DNA of 64,000 nt from an uncultured Alphaproteobacteria bacterium (GTDB lineage: Bacteria > Pseudomonadota > Alphaproteobacteria > CAAHEQ01 > UBA3637). The stretch spans positions 1 through 64,000 of the forward strand of contig CAKQGY010000008.1 of NCBI GenBank assembly GCA_934234055.1, written 5' to 3'. Positions within the stretch are counted from its first letter, which is position 1. Each line of letters begins with the position of its first letter. A program made the position numbers and the translations under genes. The notes beneath the pieces are model-generated. The model made no database searches. It worked only from the letters and a program-made list of their open reading frames with translations, and was not told where the DNA came from. Below are positions 51,262-60,437 of this stretch, piece after piece.

Positions 51262-53091
51262 CTAGACCTCCGGTAAGCGACCTCGTTCAAACTTGCGCCG
51301 ATCATTGCTGTCCAACAATTTTTTACGCAAGCGAATCGTCTTCGGTGTGACCTCTACCAACTCGTCTTCGGCAATATAGGCCAAGGCGGCCTCTAACGGC
51401 ATTTGAACCGGTGGAATCAAGGCAACAGCCTCATCTTTACCAGCAGCCCGCATATTCGTCAATTTTTTGCCTTTTATCGGATTGACTTCGATATCTCCCG
51501 GTTTTGCATTGGCTCCGATAATCATCCCCGGATATACCGAAACACCCGCCGGAATAAAAAGCGGACCCCGCTCTTGTATATTCCACAAGGCATAAGCCAC
51601 CGATTTCCCCGATTCGGTAGAGATCAGCACACCGTTTCTGCGACCCGAGATAGGCCCTTTATACGGGGCATAACTATGGAATAAACGATTCATAACCCCG
51701 GTGCCACAGGTATCTGTCAAAAACTCACTGTGATACCCGATCAACCCGCGTGACGGGGCCAAAAATGTCAACCGCGTTTTACCACCGCCACTGGGAATCA
51801 TCTCGGTCATTTCGGCCTTACGCAGGCTCATTTTCTCAACGACCACACCTGTATAGGCATCATCAACATCAATCACAACTTCTTCCATCGGTTCAAACTT
51901 GTGTCCCTGTTCATCTGTATGGAAGACCACGCGGGGACGAGAAACAGAAAGTTCATATCCTTCACGGCGCATTGTCTCAATCAAGATTCCCAATTGCAAT
52001 TCACCCCGACCGGCAACCTCAAACGAATCGGTTGAAGAAGTGCGAGAAATTTTAAGAGCAATATTCCCTTCAGCTTCTTTTTCAAGTCGATCCCAAATCA
52101 TACGAGAGGTCACCTTATCCCCCTCTGTCCCGGCCAAAGGCGATGTATTGATTGAAAATGTCATTGCCAGTGTCGGCGGATCAATCGGCAAAGCATGTAG
52201 CGGTTCTGTCACGCTTAAATCGCACAGAGTATCTGCCACCGTTGCTTCGGAAAATCCGGCAATACTGACAATATCCCCGGCGATTCCTTCATCAATCGGT
52301 TGCCGCTTTAATCCACGGAATGCCACAATTTTAGAGGCACGTGCTGTTTCAACCGGCTTACCGTCGCGGGACAGAGCTTTGATCGTTTGATTCGTTTTAA
52401 TTTTGCCCGATGTAATCCGACCGGTTAAAATACGCCCGACAAACGGATCGGCCTCTAATGTCGTCACCAGCATTTTGAACGGACCGGTTTCATCACAAAC
52501 AGGTGCCGGCACATGTTCTAAAATCTTTTCAAACAGCGGCTTGATATCCTTGCGCTCATCGGTCAAAGAATTCGCAGCCCAGCCATCGCGCCCCGAGGCA
52601 AACAATGTCGGGAAATCCAACTGCTCGTCCGTGGCACCCAGATTGGCAAACAAATCAAAAACCTCATTTTGAACTTCAATCGGACGTGCATCAGCCCGGT
52701 CAACTTTGTTGATCACAACAATCGGACGCAGCCCCAGCTTTAAGGCTTTACTTACCACAAATTTTGTCTGTGGCAAGGGGCCTTCGGCTGCATCTACCAG
52801 AACAATAACACCATCCACCATGGATAAAATCCGCTCAACTTCGCCTCCGAAATCCGCGTGCCCCGGCGTATCAACAATATTGATTCGCGTACCATCCCAT
52901 TCCACCGAAGTGCATTTAGCAAAAATCGTAATGCCTCGCTCCCGTTCCAAATCGCCCGAGTCCATAGCACAGGTAACAACCTGCTGGTTTGCCCGATAAG
53001 CGCCACTTTGCTTCAAAAAAGCGTCTACAAAAGTGGTTTTACCGTGGTCAACGTGTGCAATAATAGCAATGTTTCTGATATTTTGTGTCAT
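51262..53091 (-). CDS. typA: Translational GTPase TypA/BipA
   Basis: 609 aa. G1 AHVDHGKTT, G3 DTPGHADF, G4 NKVD, followed by domains II, III, V and the BipA-specific C-terminal part (GGGKTRLTFLAPSRGLIGYHSEF). It binds ribosomes and affects growth at low temperature or under stress. A promoter lies at 53125-53153. Confidence 0.97.
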   Translation of the reverse strand: MTQNIRNIAIIAHVDHGKTTFVDAFLKQSGAYRANQQVVTCAMDSGDLERERGITIFAKCTSVEWDGTRINIVDTPGHADFGGEVERILSMVDGVIVLVDAAEGPLPQTKFVVSKALKLGLRPIVVINKVDRADARPIEVQNEVFDLFANLGATDEQLDFPTLFASGRDGWAANSLTDERKDIKPLFEKILEHVPAPVCDETGPFKMLVTTLEADPFVGRILTGRITSGKIKTNQTIKALSRDGKPVETARASKIVAFRGLKRQPIDEGIAGDIVSIAGFSEATVADTLCDLSVTEPLHALPIDPPTLAMTFSINTSPLAGTEGDKVTSRMIWDRLEKEAEGNIALKISRTSSTDSFEVAGRGELQLGILIETMRREGYELSVSRPRVVFHTDEQGHKFEPMEEVVIDVDDAYTGVVVEKMSLRKAEMTEMIPSGGGKTRLTFLAPSRGLIGYHSEFLTDTCGTGVMNRLFHSYAPYKGPISGRRNGVLISTESGKSVAYALWNIQERGPLFIPAGVSVYPGMIIGANAKPGDIEVNPIKGKKLTNMRAAGKDEAVALIPPVQMPLEAALAYIAEDELVEVTPKTIRLRKKLLDSNDRRKFERGRLPEV

Positions 53092-53124
53092 ATGCGTGTC
53101 CTTTGTAAAAAAATAATTGGCAGA

Positions 53125-53153
53125 ATTATACGCTTTTTTCCCGCAAAAGTCCA
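53125..53153 (-). promoter_or_regulatory. Promoter of typA-ampG
   Basis: Minus strand TGGACT (53153-53148), 17-bp spacer, TATAAT (53130-53125). The -10 is perfect and the -35 weak. Confidence 0.6.
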
Positions 53154-53181
53154 GTAAAAAAATAAGCCTCCCTTTATAAAG

Positions 53182-53472
53182 TTATTTGACCGGTGAAGCC
53201 ACCGATGAAGCTAAAATTGCACAAATATCACGCCGAATTTCACAAATTCCATTTTGGATTGAAAATCGCTCTTGCGGTTTATTGTTATTCAGCAGCACAA
53301 TTTCACCCGCACCCAAGGCGCAAATCATCGGTGCCCGTCCGGGAATAAATACACGCACTCCGTCTGAGGTCGGCACTTGAACAGCATCGGCTTCGGTATC
53401 CAGTTCAACTTGGATTTGAGAGACGATTTTAACCCGCAATTTCCCGACGGACGGTCCAATATCCTCAGCCAT
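53182..53472 (-). CDS. atpC: F1 epsilon subunit, short form
   Basis: 96 aa. The N-terminal beta-sandwich is present (VRVFIPGRAPMICALGAGEIVLLNN), but the usual C-terminal helical pair (~40-50 residues) is missing. Without those helices epsilon cannot insert into F1 to inhibit ATP hydrolysis in the usual bacterial manner. In Alphaproteobacteria the zeta subunit can take over that inhibitory role, but none is visible here. It overlaps beta by 8 bp. Confidence 0.85.
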   Translation of the reverse strand: MAEDIGPSVGKLRVKIVSQIQVELDTEADAVQVPTSDGVRVFIPGRAPMICALGAGEIVLLNNNKPQERFSIQNGICEIRRDICAILASSVASPVK

Positions 53473-54895
53473 GTTTTTTCTCCGTCAATGTTTTGGCTTT
53501 TTGCACAACATCGTCAATCGTTCCCACCATAAAGAAAGCCTGTTCAGGCTGCGAATCGTGTTGCCCCGATATGATTTCCGAGCACCCGCGAATCGTTTCG
53601 GCCAATGCAACCGTAACTCCGGATTGCCCAGTAAAGGCTTCTGCCACCGTGAACGGCTGCGTTAAAAAACGCTGTAATCGTCTGGCTCTTGCCACCGTCT
53701 TTTTATCTTCATCAGACAATTCGTCAACTCCCAATATCGCGATAATATCCTGCAACGATTTGTAAACCTGCAAGACTCGAACAACTTCTCGCGCCACACG
53801 ATAGTGCTCCTCACCTACATATTGCGGAGTCAACAAGCGGGAAGTCGACTCCAACGGATCCACGGCCGGATAAAGACCTTGCTCAGCGATGGTGCGCGAC
53901 AAAACCGTTGTAGCATCCAAATGCGTAAATGTTGTAGCCGGCGCCGGATCCGTCAAGTCATCGGCCGGGACATAAACCGCCTGAATAGAGGTAATGGACC
54001 CTTTTTTGGTGGAGGTAATACGTTCTTGCAGCGCTCCTAAATCGGTGGCCAAAGTCGGTTGGTATCCTACCGCAGACGGAGCCCGACCAAGCAATGACGA
54101 AACCTCGGATCCAGCTTGGGTAAAACGAAAAATATTATCAATAAACAACAACACATCTTGAGCCAAATAATCCCGAAAATACTCGGCTACCGTCAGGCCT
54201 GTCAGAGCCACACGCGCCCGAGCACCGGGGGCTTCATTCATTTGCCCGAAAACCAGCGCAGCTTTGGATTGTTTACCTTTCAGGTCAATAACACCCGACG
54301 CTACCATTTCCTGATACAAATCATTCCCCTCGCGCGAGCGTTCGCCAACGCCCGTAAAAACGGAAAATCCACCGTGAATCTTGGCAATATTATTGATTAA
54401 TTCCATAATAATCAAAGTCTTACCGACACCTGCCCCGCCAAAAAGACCGATTTTACCACCTTTGGGATACGGACACAATAAATCTATAACTTTAATACCG
54501 GTTTCCAACACGGCGGTATTCGGTGCCTGTTCCATAAAAGTGGGGGCTGGTTGGTGAATACTTTTGAATGTATCGGCTTCAATCGGTCCTCGATTATCCA
54601 GGGGGCATCCTGACACATTCATAATACGACCCAAAGTGCCCGTTCCGACAGGGACTTGGATCGGTTTTCCGGTATTGATTACTTCCTGGCCGCGTCGCAA
54701 ACCATCCGTATCCGACATAGCCAAACATCGAGCCATATTCCCGGGCAGTAACTGTTCCGTTTCCAAGACAAAATCGCCCTGCTCTCCCGTTATAATACAC
54801 GCATCAAAAATACGCGGCATATCAGCAGCCGTAAAAGCAACATCTACAACAGATCCATGAATCTGGACAATAGTTCCGATTTTTTGTTTTGTCAT
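53465..54895 (-). CDS. atpD: F1 ATP synthase beta subunit
   Basis: 476 aa. P-loop GGAGVGKTLII, GVGERSREGNDLY, FGQMNEAPGARARVALT and FIDNIFRF (LFIDNIFRF) are intact. It is the catalytic subunit of the ordinary-type ATP synthase. Order alpha-gamma-beta-epsilon without Fo genes is the alphaproteobacterial F1 operon. The Fo genes must be elsewhere. Confidence 0.97.
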   Translation of the reverse strand: MTKQKIGTIVQIHGSVVDVAFTAADMPRIFDACIITGEQGDFVLETEQLLPGNMARCLAMSDTDGLRRGQEVINTGKPIQVPVGTGTLGRIMNVSGCPLDNRGPIEADTFKSIHQPAPTFMEQAPNTAVLETGIKVIDLLCPYPKGGKIGLFGGAGVGKTLIIMELINNIAKIHGGFSVFTGVGERSREGNDLYQEMVASGVIDLKGKQSKAALVFGQMNEAPGARARVALTGLTVAEYFRDYLAQDVLLFIDNIFRFTQAGSEVSSLLGRAPSAVGYQPTLATDLGALQERITSTKKGSITSIQAVYVPADDLTDPAPATTFTHLDATTVLSRTIAEQGLYPAVDPLESTSRLLTPQYVGEEHYRVAREVVRVLQVYKSLQDIIAILGVDELSDEDKKTVARARRLQRFLTQPFTVAEAFTGQSGVTVALAETIRGCSEIISGQHDSQPEQAFFMVGTIDDVVQKAKTLTEKKHG

Positions 54896-54899
54896 TTTC

Positions 54900-55922
54900 T
54901 TAGTCCTTTCCTATACCGGATACTTCGGCAATATCCGTTGTGATTTTTGTTTGGCGATTCCGACGATAAACTTTATTCAGATTATCCAGCATTTCCCCTG
55001 CATTCCGGGTTGCGTTATCCATTGCCATCAGGCGTGCGGCATTATCCGATATTTCGGATTCCAGAAGCACCCGATAAATATACGCCGACAGATAGCTCGG
55101 CAGCATATCCTGCAACAGGGAAACTGTCGACGGTTCATAGTCATATAAATAAGGTGAGCGCTTACCGGACGCTAAATCCGTTTTAAAGATAATGTTCCTC
55201 AAAGAAGGCAGGACTTCAGCCCCACCGATTGCTTTCAAAAAAGAACTGGGTTTGACTTTTTGCTTTATTTGCGCCGTATCACCGATTAAAAACGCCCATG
55301 GATTTTCTTTCAAGAACATCTTAGCCGGAATAAATTGATCAATGGTCGGGTGCTGGGACACCAAAGAATTAAACTGATTATATACGATCAAGCAAACATC
55401 AAATGCTCCGTGTTCAAAAGCACGCATAATCTCGGAAGAAAACTGCTCAGCCAACGCCGGAACAGTTTCAGCAGTCGTTTTTTTCTGGCGAAAAGCCGAT
55501 ATATCCATATCTGGATAGAATCGTTTTAGAAGAGGTAATCCCCGCAGACCATAGGACATCAAGCGCACTTCTTTCCCCTGCTCTATCAGATAGTCAACTA
55601 TCTTTTTGGTTTGTTGAGCCACTTGAATTTGCGAGGCCCCCGATAAACCATTATCCGAAGTAATTGTCAGCACCCAGTATTTTTGAGCCATTGGATTATC
55701 TTGCAGCAACGGCGGCAATGCATATGGGTTGCCCTGCTCCAACACAGCCCGCACCAACCGACGCACAACACGATTGCTTTCGTCCGCATACGGGACGGAT
55801 CGCAAAAAAGTGGCATGCTTTTTCTTTAACCGCGACACAGCCACCATTTTCATAGAGGCAGTCAACTGACGCGTTGCTGTCACGGAAGAAATGCGATCTG
55901 CAATTTTTTTGAGTGAGCTCAT
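54900..55922 (-). CDS. atpG: F1 gamma subunit, long form
   Basis: 340 aa, about 45 longer than the usual alphaproteobacterial gamma (~290). The N-terminal ITATRQLT-like SVTATRQLTASMKMVAVSRLKK and the C-terminal MAMDNATRNAGEMLDNLNKVYRRNRQTKITTDIAEVSGIG are typical. The middle reads TSDNGLSGA in place of TSDRGLCGGFN and holds extra sequence (about 190-280). It is the central rotor shaft. It overlaps alpha by 4 bp. Confidence 0.9.
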   Translation of the reverse strand: MSSLKKIADRISSVTATRQLTASMKMVAVSRLKKKHATFLRSVPYADESNRVVRRLVRAVLEQGNPYALPPLLQDNPMAQKYWVLTITSDNGLSGASQIQVAQQTKKIVDYLIEQGKEVRLMSYGLRGLPLLKRFYPDMDISAFRQKKTTAETVPALAEQFSSEIMRAFEHGAFDVCLIVYNQFNSLVSQHPTIDQFIPAKMFLKENPWAFLIGDTAQIKQKVKPSSFLKAIGGAEVLPSLRNIIFKTDLASGKRSPYLYDYEPSTVSLLQDMLPSYLSAYIYRVLLESEISDNAARLMAMDNATRNAGEMLDNLNKVYRRNRQTKITTDIAEVSGIGKD

Positions 55923-57730
55923 ATCAATTTCTTTGCATCCTCAAAATAATCACAGTATTTTTGCACAAACTCGGTCAACTGTTTTTCAACCCTTTCGGTC
56001 AACCCCCCGGGGTTTGTTATCTCTCCGGCCAGAGCTGTCCCTTGCAGGTGTAAACGCGTCAATAATCCGTCCAAAAATGAAGTAATTTCAGTGATTTGTA
56101 GTTTATCCAAAAAGCCATGTGTCCCAACCCACAAAGAAATAACCTCTTGTGCCGGTGTCAACGGATGATAGGGCAATTGTTTCATAACCTCGGTCAAGCG
56201 CGCCCCCCTGTTAAGGAGTGCTTGGGTTGTCGGATCCAAATCAGAAGACAATTGAGCAAAACTCATCATCTCACGATACTGGGATAAATCCAATTTTAAC
56301 GATGCGGACACCTGCTTCATAGATTTACTTTGTGCCGCCGATCCCACACGACTGACCGACAACCCGACATTGACAGCAGGTCGAACACCTTGGTGGAATA
56401 AGGTGCTTTCCAAAAAGATTTGCCCGTCAGTAATGGAAATCACATTCGTCGGAATATAGGCCGAAACATCACCTTCTTGTGTTTCAATAACAGGGATAGC
56501 CGTCAAGGATCCACCACCATTTTTCGCATTCATTTGAGCCGCCCGCTCCAGCAGACGTGCATGAAGATAGAAAACATCTCCCGGATAAGCTTCACGTCCC
56601 GCCGGCCGTTTTAGTAAAAGAGACATCTCTCGATAGGCCACGGCATGCTTGGATAAATCGTCATAGTAAATAATCGCATGCATTCCGTTATCCCGAAAAT
56701 ATTCGCCGACGGCACAACCCGCGTAGGGAGCCAAGTATTGTAAAGACGCACTGTCCGAAGCTGTGGCCGAGACGACAACCGTATAGTCCATAGCGCCCTT
56801 TTCCTGTAATGTCCGAACTACATCACGCACCGTAGATTGCTTTTGCCCGATGGCCACGTAAATACAAAAAAGCTTATCCTCTTCGCTTTTGGCGCGTTCA
56901 TTTGCCGCTTTTTGACTTAAAATTGAATCTATGATTAAAGTGGTTTTGCCTGTCTGCCGATCCCCGATAATCAATTCGCGTTGACCACGACCAATCGGAA
57001 CCAGAGAATCAATGGCTTTAATCCCCGTTTGAACAGGTGTGATCACTTTATCTCGCTCAACAATCCCCGGTGCCGGAGCAAAAATCGGCCGCCGTTCCAT
57101 TAATCGTAATGTTTCTTTATTATCCAACGGATTACCCAAAGGATTAATGACACGCCCCAACAAAGAAAGGCCTACCGGCACGGTGTTCATATGACCGCTG
57201 CAAAAGGCTTGATCGCCCTCGCGAATCGTATCGGCATTTTCAAAAATAACAATATCAGTATCGACTGCATTCAAATTAAGCGCCATACCCTCAGCCCCCG
57301 ATGCAAACGAAACGCGTTCCCCTGACATCACATTATTCAGTCCCCGGACTTTGGCGATTCCGTCGGATACTGATAGAACCGTTCCGACTTCGGTTAAAGT
57401 CGGTTCCGGCAAAAATGTGTTGGCTTTTTTATGAAATACAGAAGCTAACTTCCGAATATTCAACACAGTTGTTTTATATTCTTCCAATTCGGATTGAAAT
57501 TGTCTTAAACTTCCCAAAGCCGACATATCCAGCAGTTTATCATTGACTTTGATTGTCATACCGCCCAACAATTTCGGATTCAGGCCGAATGTAATCGTTA
57601 TCCGCTCCGATTCTAAAACAGTAATTAAATGCCGACGAATCGTCTCTTGTTGTAAATCCGTCAGCGGATGGATGGTTTCAACAACGACGGTCATTTTTTT
57701 TGACTTTTTTTGAATTCTAGTTTGTTTCAT
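55919..57730 (-). CDS. atpA: F1 alpha subunit with fused delta C-terminal domain
   Basis: 603 aa, about 95 longer than normal alpha. Residues ~14-75 match the C-terminal domain of delta/OSCP (PLTDLQQETIRRHL...VLES, then FGLNPKLLGGMTIKVNDKLLDMSALGSLRQF). A helical linker (~76-110) leads to an ordinary alpha (EVGTVLSVSDGIAKVRGL onward; P-loop GDRQTGKTT; SVSRVGSAAQ). The usual atpH gene and the delta N-terminal domain are missing upstream. ATG 57730 has AGGAG 9 nt upstream, and the promoter at 57748-57776 rules out the earlier ATGs. Each F1 would carry three delta-like domains, where one is normal. Confidence 0.92.
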   Translation of the reverse strand: MKQTRIQKKSKKMTVVVETIHPLTDLQQETIRRHLITVLESERITITFGLNPKLLGGMTIKVNDKLLDMSALGSLRQFQSELEEYKTTVLNIRKLASVFHKKANTFLPEPTLTEVGTVLSVSDGIAKVRGLNNVMSGERVSFASGAEGMALNLNAVDTDIVIFENADTIREGDQAFCSGHMNTVPVGLSLLGRVINPLGNPLDNKETLRLMERRPIFAPAPGIVERDKVITPVQTGIKAIDSLVPIGRGQRELIIGDRQTGKTTLIIDSILSQKAANERAKSEEDKLFCIYVAIGQKQSTVRDVVRTLQEKGAMDYTVVVSATASDSASLQYLAPYAGCAVGEYFRDNGMHAIIYYDDLSKHAVAYREMSLLLKRPAGREAYPGDVFYLHARLLERAAQMNAKNGGGSLTAIPVIETQEGDVSAYIPTNVISITDGQIFLESTLFHQGVRPAVNVGLSVSRVGSAAQSKSMKQVSASLKLDLSQYREMMSFAQLSSDLDPTTQALLNRGARLTEVMKQLPYHPLTPAQEVISLWVGTHGFLDKLQITEITSFLDGLLTRLHLQGTALAGEITNPGGLTERVEKQLTEFVQKYCDYFEDAKKLI

Positions 57731-57747
57731 CAATACCTCTCCTTTTT

Positions 57748-57776
57748 GTTTTAGCACAGAGTGCATCATTTCGCAA
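57748..57776 (-). promoter_or_regulatory. Promoter of the F1 operon
   Basis: Minus strand TTGCGA (57776-57771), 17-bp spacer, TAAAAC (57753-57748). It starts transcription near 57741, so the fusion gene is the first gene of the message and no separate atpH precedes it. Confidence 0.65.
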
Positions 57777-57807
57777 GAGGAAAATTGATATCTGGGCGGG
57801 ATAAATC

Positions 57808-57836
57808 TTGACTTGTTCCGAAAAATCAGGTATGAT
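57808..57836 (+). promoter_or_regulatory. Promoter of leuS
   Basis: TTGACT (57808-57813), 17-bp spacer, TATGAT (57831-57836). It overlaps the apparent longer ORF, which supports ATG 57868. Confidence 0.75.
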
Positions 57837-57867
57837 TTGCGACATATTTATTTTCAAGGAGAACCAA

Positions 57868-60381
57868 ATGGCAGAATATAATCACAGACAAATTGAACAG
57901 AAATGGCAAAAGTATTGGGATGAGCACAAAACTTTCCATGCCGAAATTGACAAAAACAAACCCAAATATTACTCTTTGGTGATGTTCCCTTATCCTTCGG
58001 GCGCGGGGCTGCATGTCGGACATGCTGAAAACTATGCTATTTCTGATATTGTCAGTCGGTATAAACGCATGCGTGGCTTTAATGTTTTGCAACCCATGGG
58101 ATGGGATGCTTTCGGCTTGCCGGCCGAACGCTATGCCGAAAAGACAGGTATGCACCCGGCCGATGTAGTTAAACAAAATGTTGATACTTTCCGCCGGCAA
58201 TTAAAGGCCATGGGGCTATCTTATGACTGGGATCGGGAAATCAACACGACTGACCCTTCTTATTACAAATGGACACAATATATTTTCAAGATTTTATTTG
58301 ATAAAGGACTGGCTTACGAGGTTATCACCCCAGTGAATTGGTGTCCGAAATTGGGAACTGTGCTGGCTAATGAAGAGGTCAAAGACGGAAAATATGTAGA
58401 AACCGGAGATGAAGTCATTCGCAAACCTTTGCGCCAATGGATGCTGAAAATCACGGCCTATGCCGAGCGATTATTAAAAGATTTGGACAAACTGGATTGG
58501 CCGGAAAGTATTAAAACAATGCAGCGGGAATGGATCGGTAAATCCACAGGGGCTGATATCACTTTTAAGGTCGCCGATTCTAATGCCGAGTTTACAGTTT
58601 ATACCACACGCCCGGACACACTTTTCGGAGCAACCTATTGCGTTTTGGCACCCGAACACGCCTTAGTTAAAGAAATTACGACCGATGCCCAACGAGCCGA
58701 GGTAGAAGCTTATGTAGAGGCAGCCGGCAAAAAATCAGCTCAAGATCGTATGGCCGAATCCAAAGAAAAAACCGGTGCTTTCACAGGGGCCTATGCGATC
58801 AATCCGCTCAATGGCAAGAACATACCGATTTATATCGCCGATTACGTTTTAGGTGATTACGGATATGGCGCCATTATGGCGGTACCTGCACATGATCAAC
58901 GCGACTATGATTTTGCAAAAAAGTTTAATTTGCCTATTATCCAAGTTATTGAATCCCCTGCCGATTTTGATTTATCACAGGCAGCCTGGGAGGGGGACGG
59001 AGCCCTTATCAATTCGGACTTTTTGAATGGTTTGCATGTAGCTGAATCCAAAAAGAAGATGATTGAATTTGCCGAAACAAAAGGCTTTGGGAAAGGCACT
59101 GTCAACTATAAACTGCGTGATTGGCTCTTCGCGCGTCAACGGTATTGGGGCGAACCGTTCCCGATTATCCATTGTGAGGATGGCACAATTAAATCATTAC
59201 CCTTAACGGATCTGCCTCTTCTGTTGCCGCCGTTGCCCGAGTTCAAACCGACAGCCGACGGCGAACCACCCCTGGCACGATGTACAGATTGGGTCAATAC
59301 CACGGATCCCGAGACCGGAAAACCGGCCAAGCGAGAAACAAATACAATGCCTCAATGGGCAGGAAGTTCCTGGTATTTCCTGCGCTATTGCGATCCGTAT
59401 AATGATCATGCTTTAATCAGTAAAGAGGCCGATGAATACTGGATGCCGGTGGATTTATATGTCGGGGGTGTGGAGCACGCCGTGTTGCACCTGCTGTATG
59501 CACGATTCTGGCAGAAGGTGCTGTTTGATGCCGGATTGGTTTCAACGGATGAGCCATTTAAACGCCTGGTCAATCAAGGGATGATATTGGCTTATTCTTA
59601 TCGCGATGATGCAGGAAAATACTATTATCCCAAGCAGGTAGAACGGCGCGGTAATGACTGGTATGTTAAAGGCACCGACACCCGTGTCAACACCCAAGTG
59701 GAAAAGATGAGTAAGTCCCGCTTTAATGTCGTCAACCCCGATGATGTAGAGCAAGAATTCGGTGCTGACTCTATGCGGTTATATTTGATGTTTATGGGCC
59801 CGATTGAGGCGGAAAAGCCTTGGTCTGCCGACGGTATCAACGGTGTCAATCGCTTTGTCAAACGGGTGTGGAATATCTTTGATATGCCAAACAAGATTCA
59901 GGAATCCGGTGATTCCGAGATTACAAAGCTTGTCCACAAAACGGTCAAAGGTGTAACGGAAGACATGGAAAAGATGACATTTAACACCGCTATTTCCAAA
60001 ATGATGGAGTTAGTTAATGCCATTTACAAGACAGAAAAGCCTGTCGCCAAATCCGATATGGAAAGTGTTGTCAAATTGTTGTCTCCACTGGCTCCCTTTA
60101 TTGCAGAAGAATTGTGGGAGCGTTTAGGACACACGGAAAGCATCACTTATGCCCCGTGGCCGACCTTTGATGAAGACTTACTGGTTAAACATGAAATGCC
60201 GATTGTTGTGCAAGTTTTGGGTAAAAAACGATCTCTTTTGACCGTCCCGACCAACATCACACAAGAAGAATTGATAGATTTAGCCAAGCAAGATCCGCAT
60301 GTGCAGGAATTCATTACCGGCAAGGAAATTGTCAAAGTGATTTATGTTCCCGGACGATTGCTCAATCTGGTTGTCAAATAA
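57868..60381 (+). CDS. leuS: Leucyl-tRNA synthetase
   Basis: 837 aa. HIGH-type motif PYPSGAGLHVGHAENY, KMSKS in QVEKMSKSRFNVV, and a CP1 editing domain with TTRPDTLFGATY. It charges tRNA-Leu. AAGGAG precedes ATG 57868. In many relatives lptE and holA follow leuS; here a terminator and a convergent gene follow. Confidence 0.98.
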   Translation: MAEYNHRQIEQKWQKYWDEHKTFHAEIDKNKPKYYSLVMFPYPSGAGLHVGHAENYAISDIVSRYKRMRGFNVLQPMGWDAFGLPAERYAEKTGMHPADVVKQNVDTFRRQLKAMGLSYDWDREINTTDPSYYKWTQYIFKILFDKGLAYEVITPVNWCPKLGTVLANEEVKDGKYVETGDEVIRKPLRQWMLKITAYAERLLKDLDKLDWPESIKTMQREWIGKSTGADITFKVADSNAEFTVYTTRPDTLFGATYCVLAPEHALVKEITTDAQRAEVEAYVEAAGKKSAQDRMAESKEKTGAFTGAYAINPLNGKNIPIYIADYVLGDYGYGAIMAVPAHDQRDYDFAKKFNLPIIQVIESPADFDLSQAAWEGDGALINSDFLNGLHVAESKKKMIEFAETKGFGKGTVNYKLRDWLFARQRYWGEPFPIIHCEDGTIKSLPLTDLPLLLPPLPEFKPTADGEPPLARCTDWVNTTDPETGKPAKRETNTMPQWAGSSWYFLRYCDPYNDHALISKEADEYWMPVDLYVGGVEHAVLHLLYARFWQKVLFDAGLVSTDEPFKRLVNQGMILAYSYRDDAGKYYYPKQVERRGNDWYVKGTDTRVNTQVEKMSKSRFNVVNPDDVEQEFGADSMRLYLMFMGPIEAEKPWSADGINGVNRFVKRVWNIFDMPNKIQESGDSEITKLVHKTVKGVTEDMEKMTFNTAISKMMELVNAIYKTEKPVAKSDMESVVKLLSPLAPFIAEELWERLGHTESITYAPWPTFDEDLLVKHEMPIVVQVLGKKRSLLTVPTNITQEELIDLAKQDPHVQEFITGKEIVKVIYVPGRLLNLVVK

Positions 60382-60393
60382 AGCAACCACACC

Positions 60394-60421
60394 AAAAAGC
60401 CCCGCTGATGCGGGGCTTTTT
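60394..60421. terminator. Bidirectional intrinsic terminator between leuS and aas
   Basis: An 11-bp stem (AAAAAGCCCCG with CGGGGCTTTTT), 6-nt loop, with T runs on both strands. Confidence 0.92.
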
Positions 60422-60437
60422 ACGAACCGGATTGATT

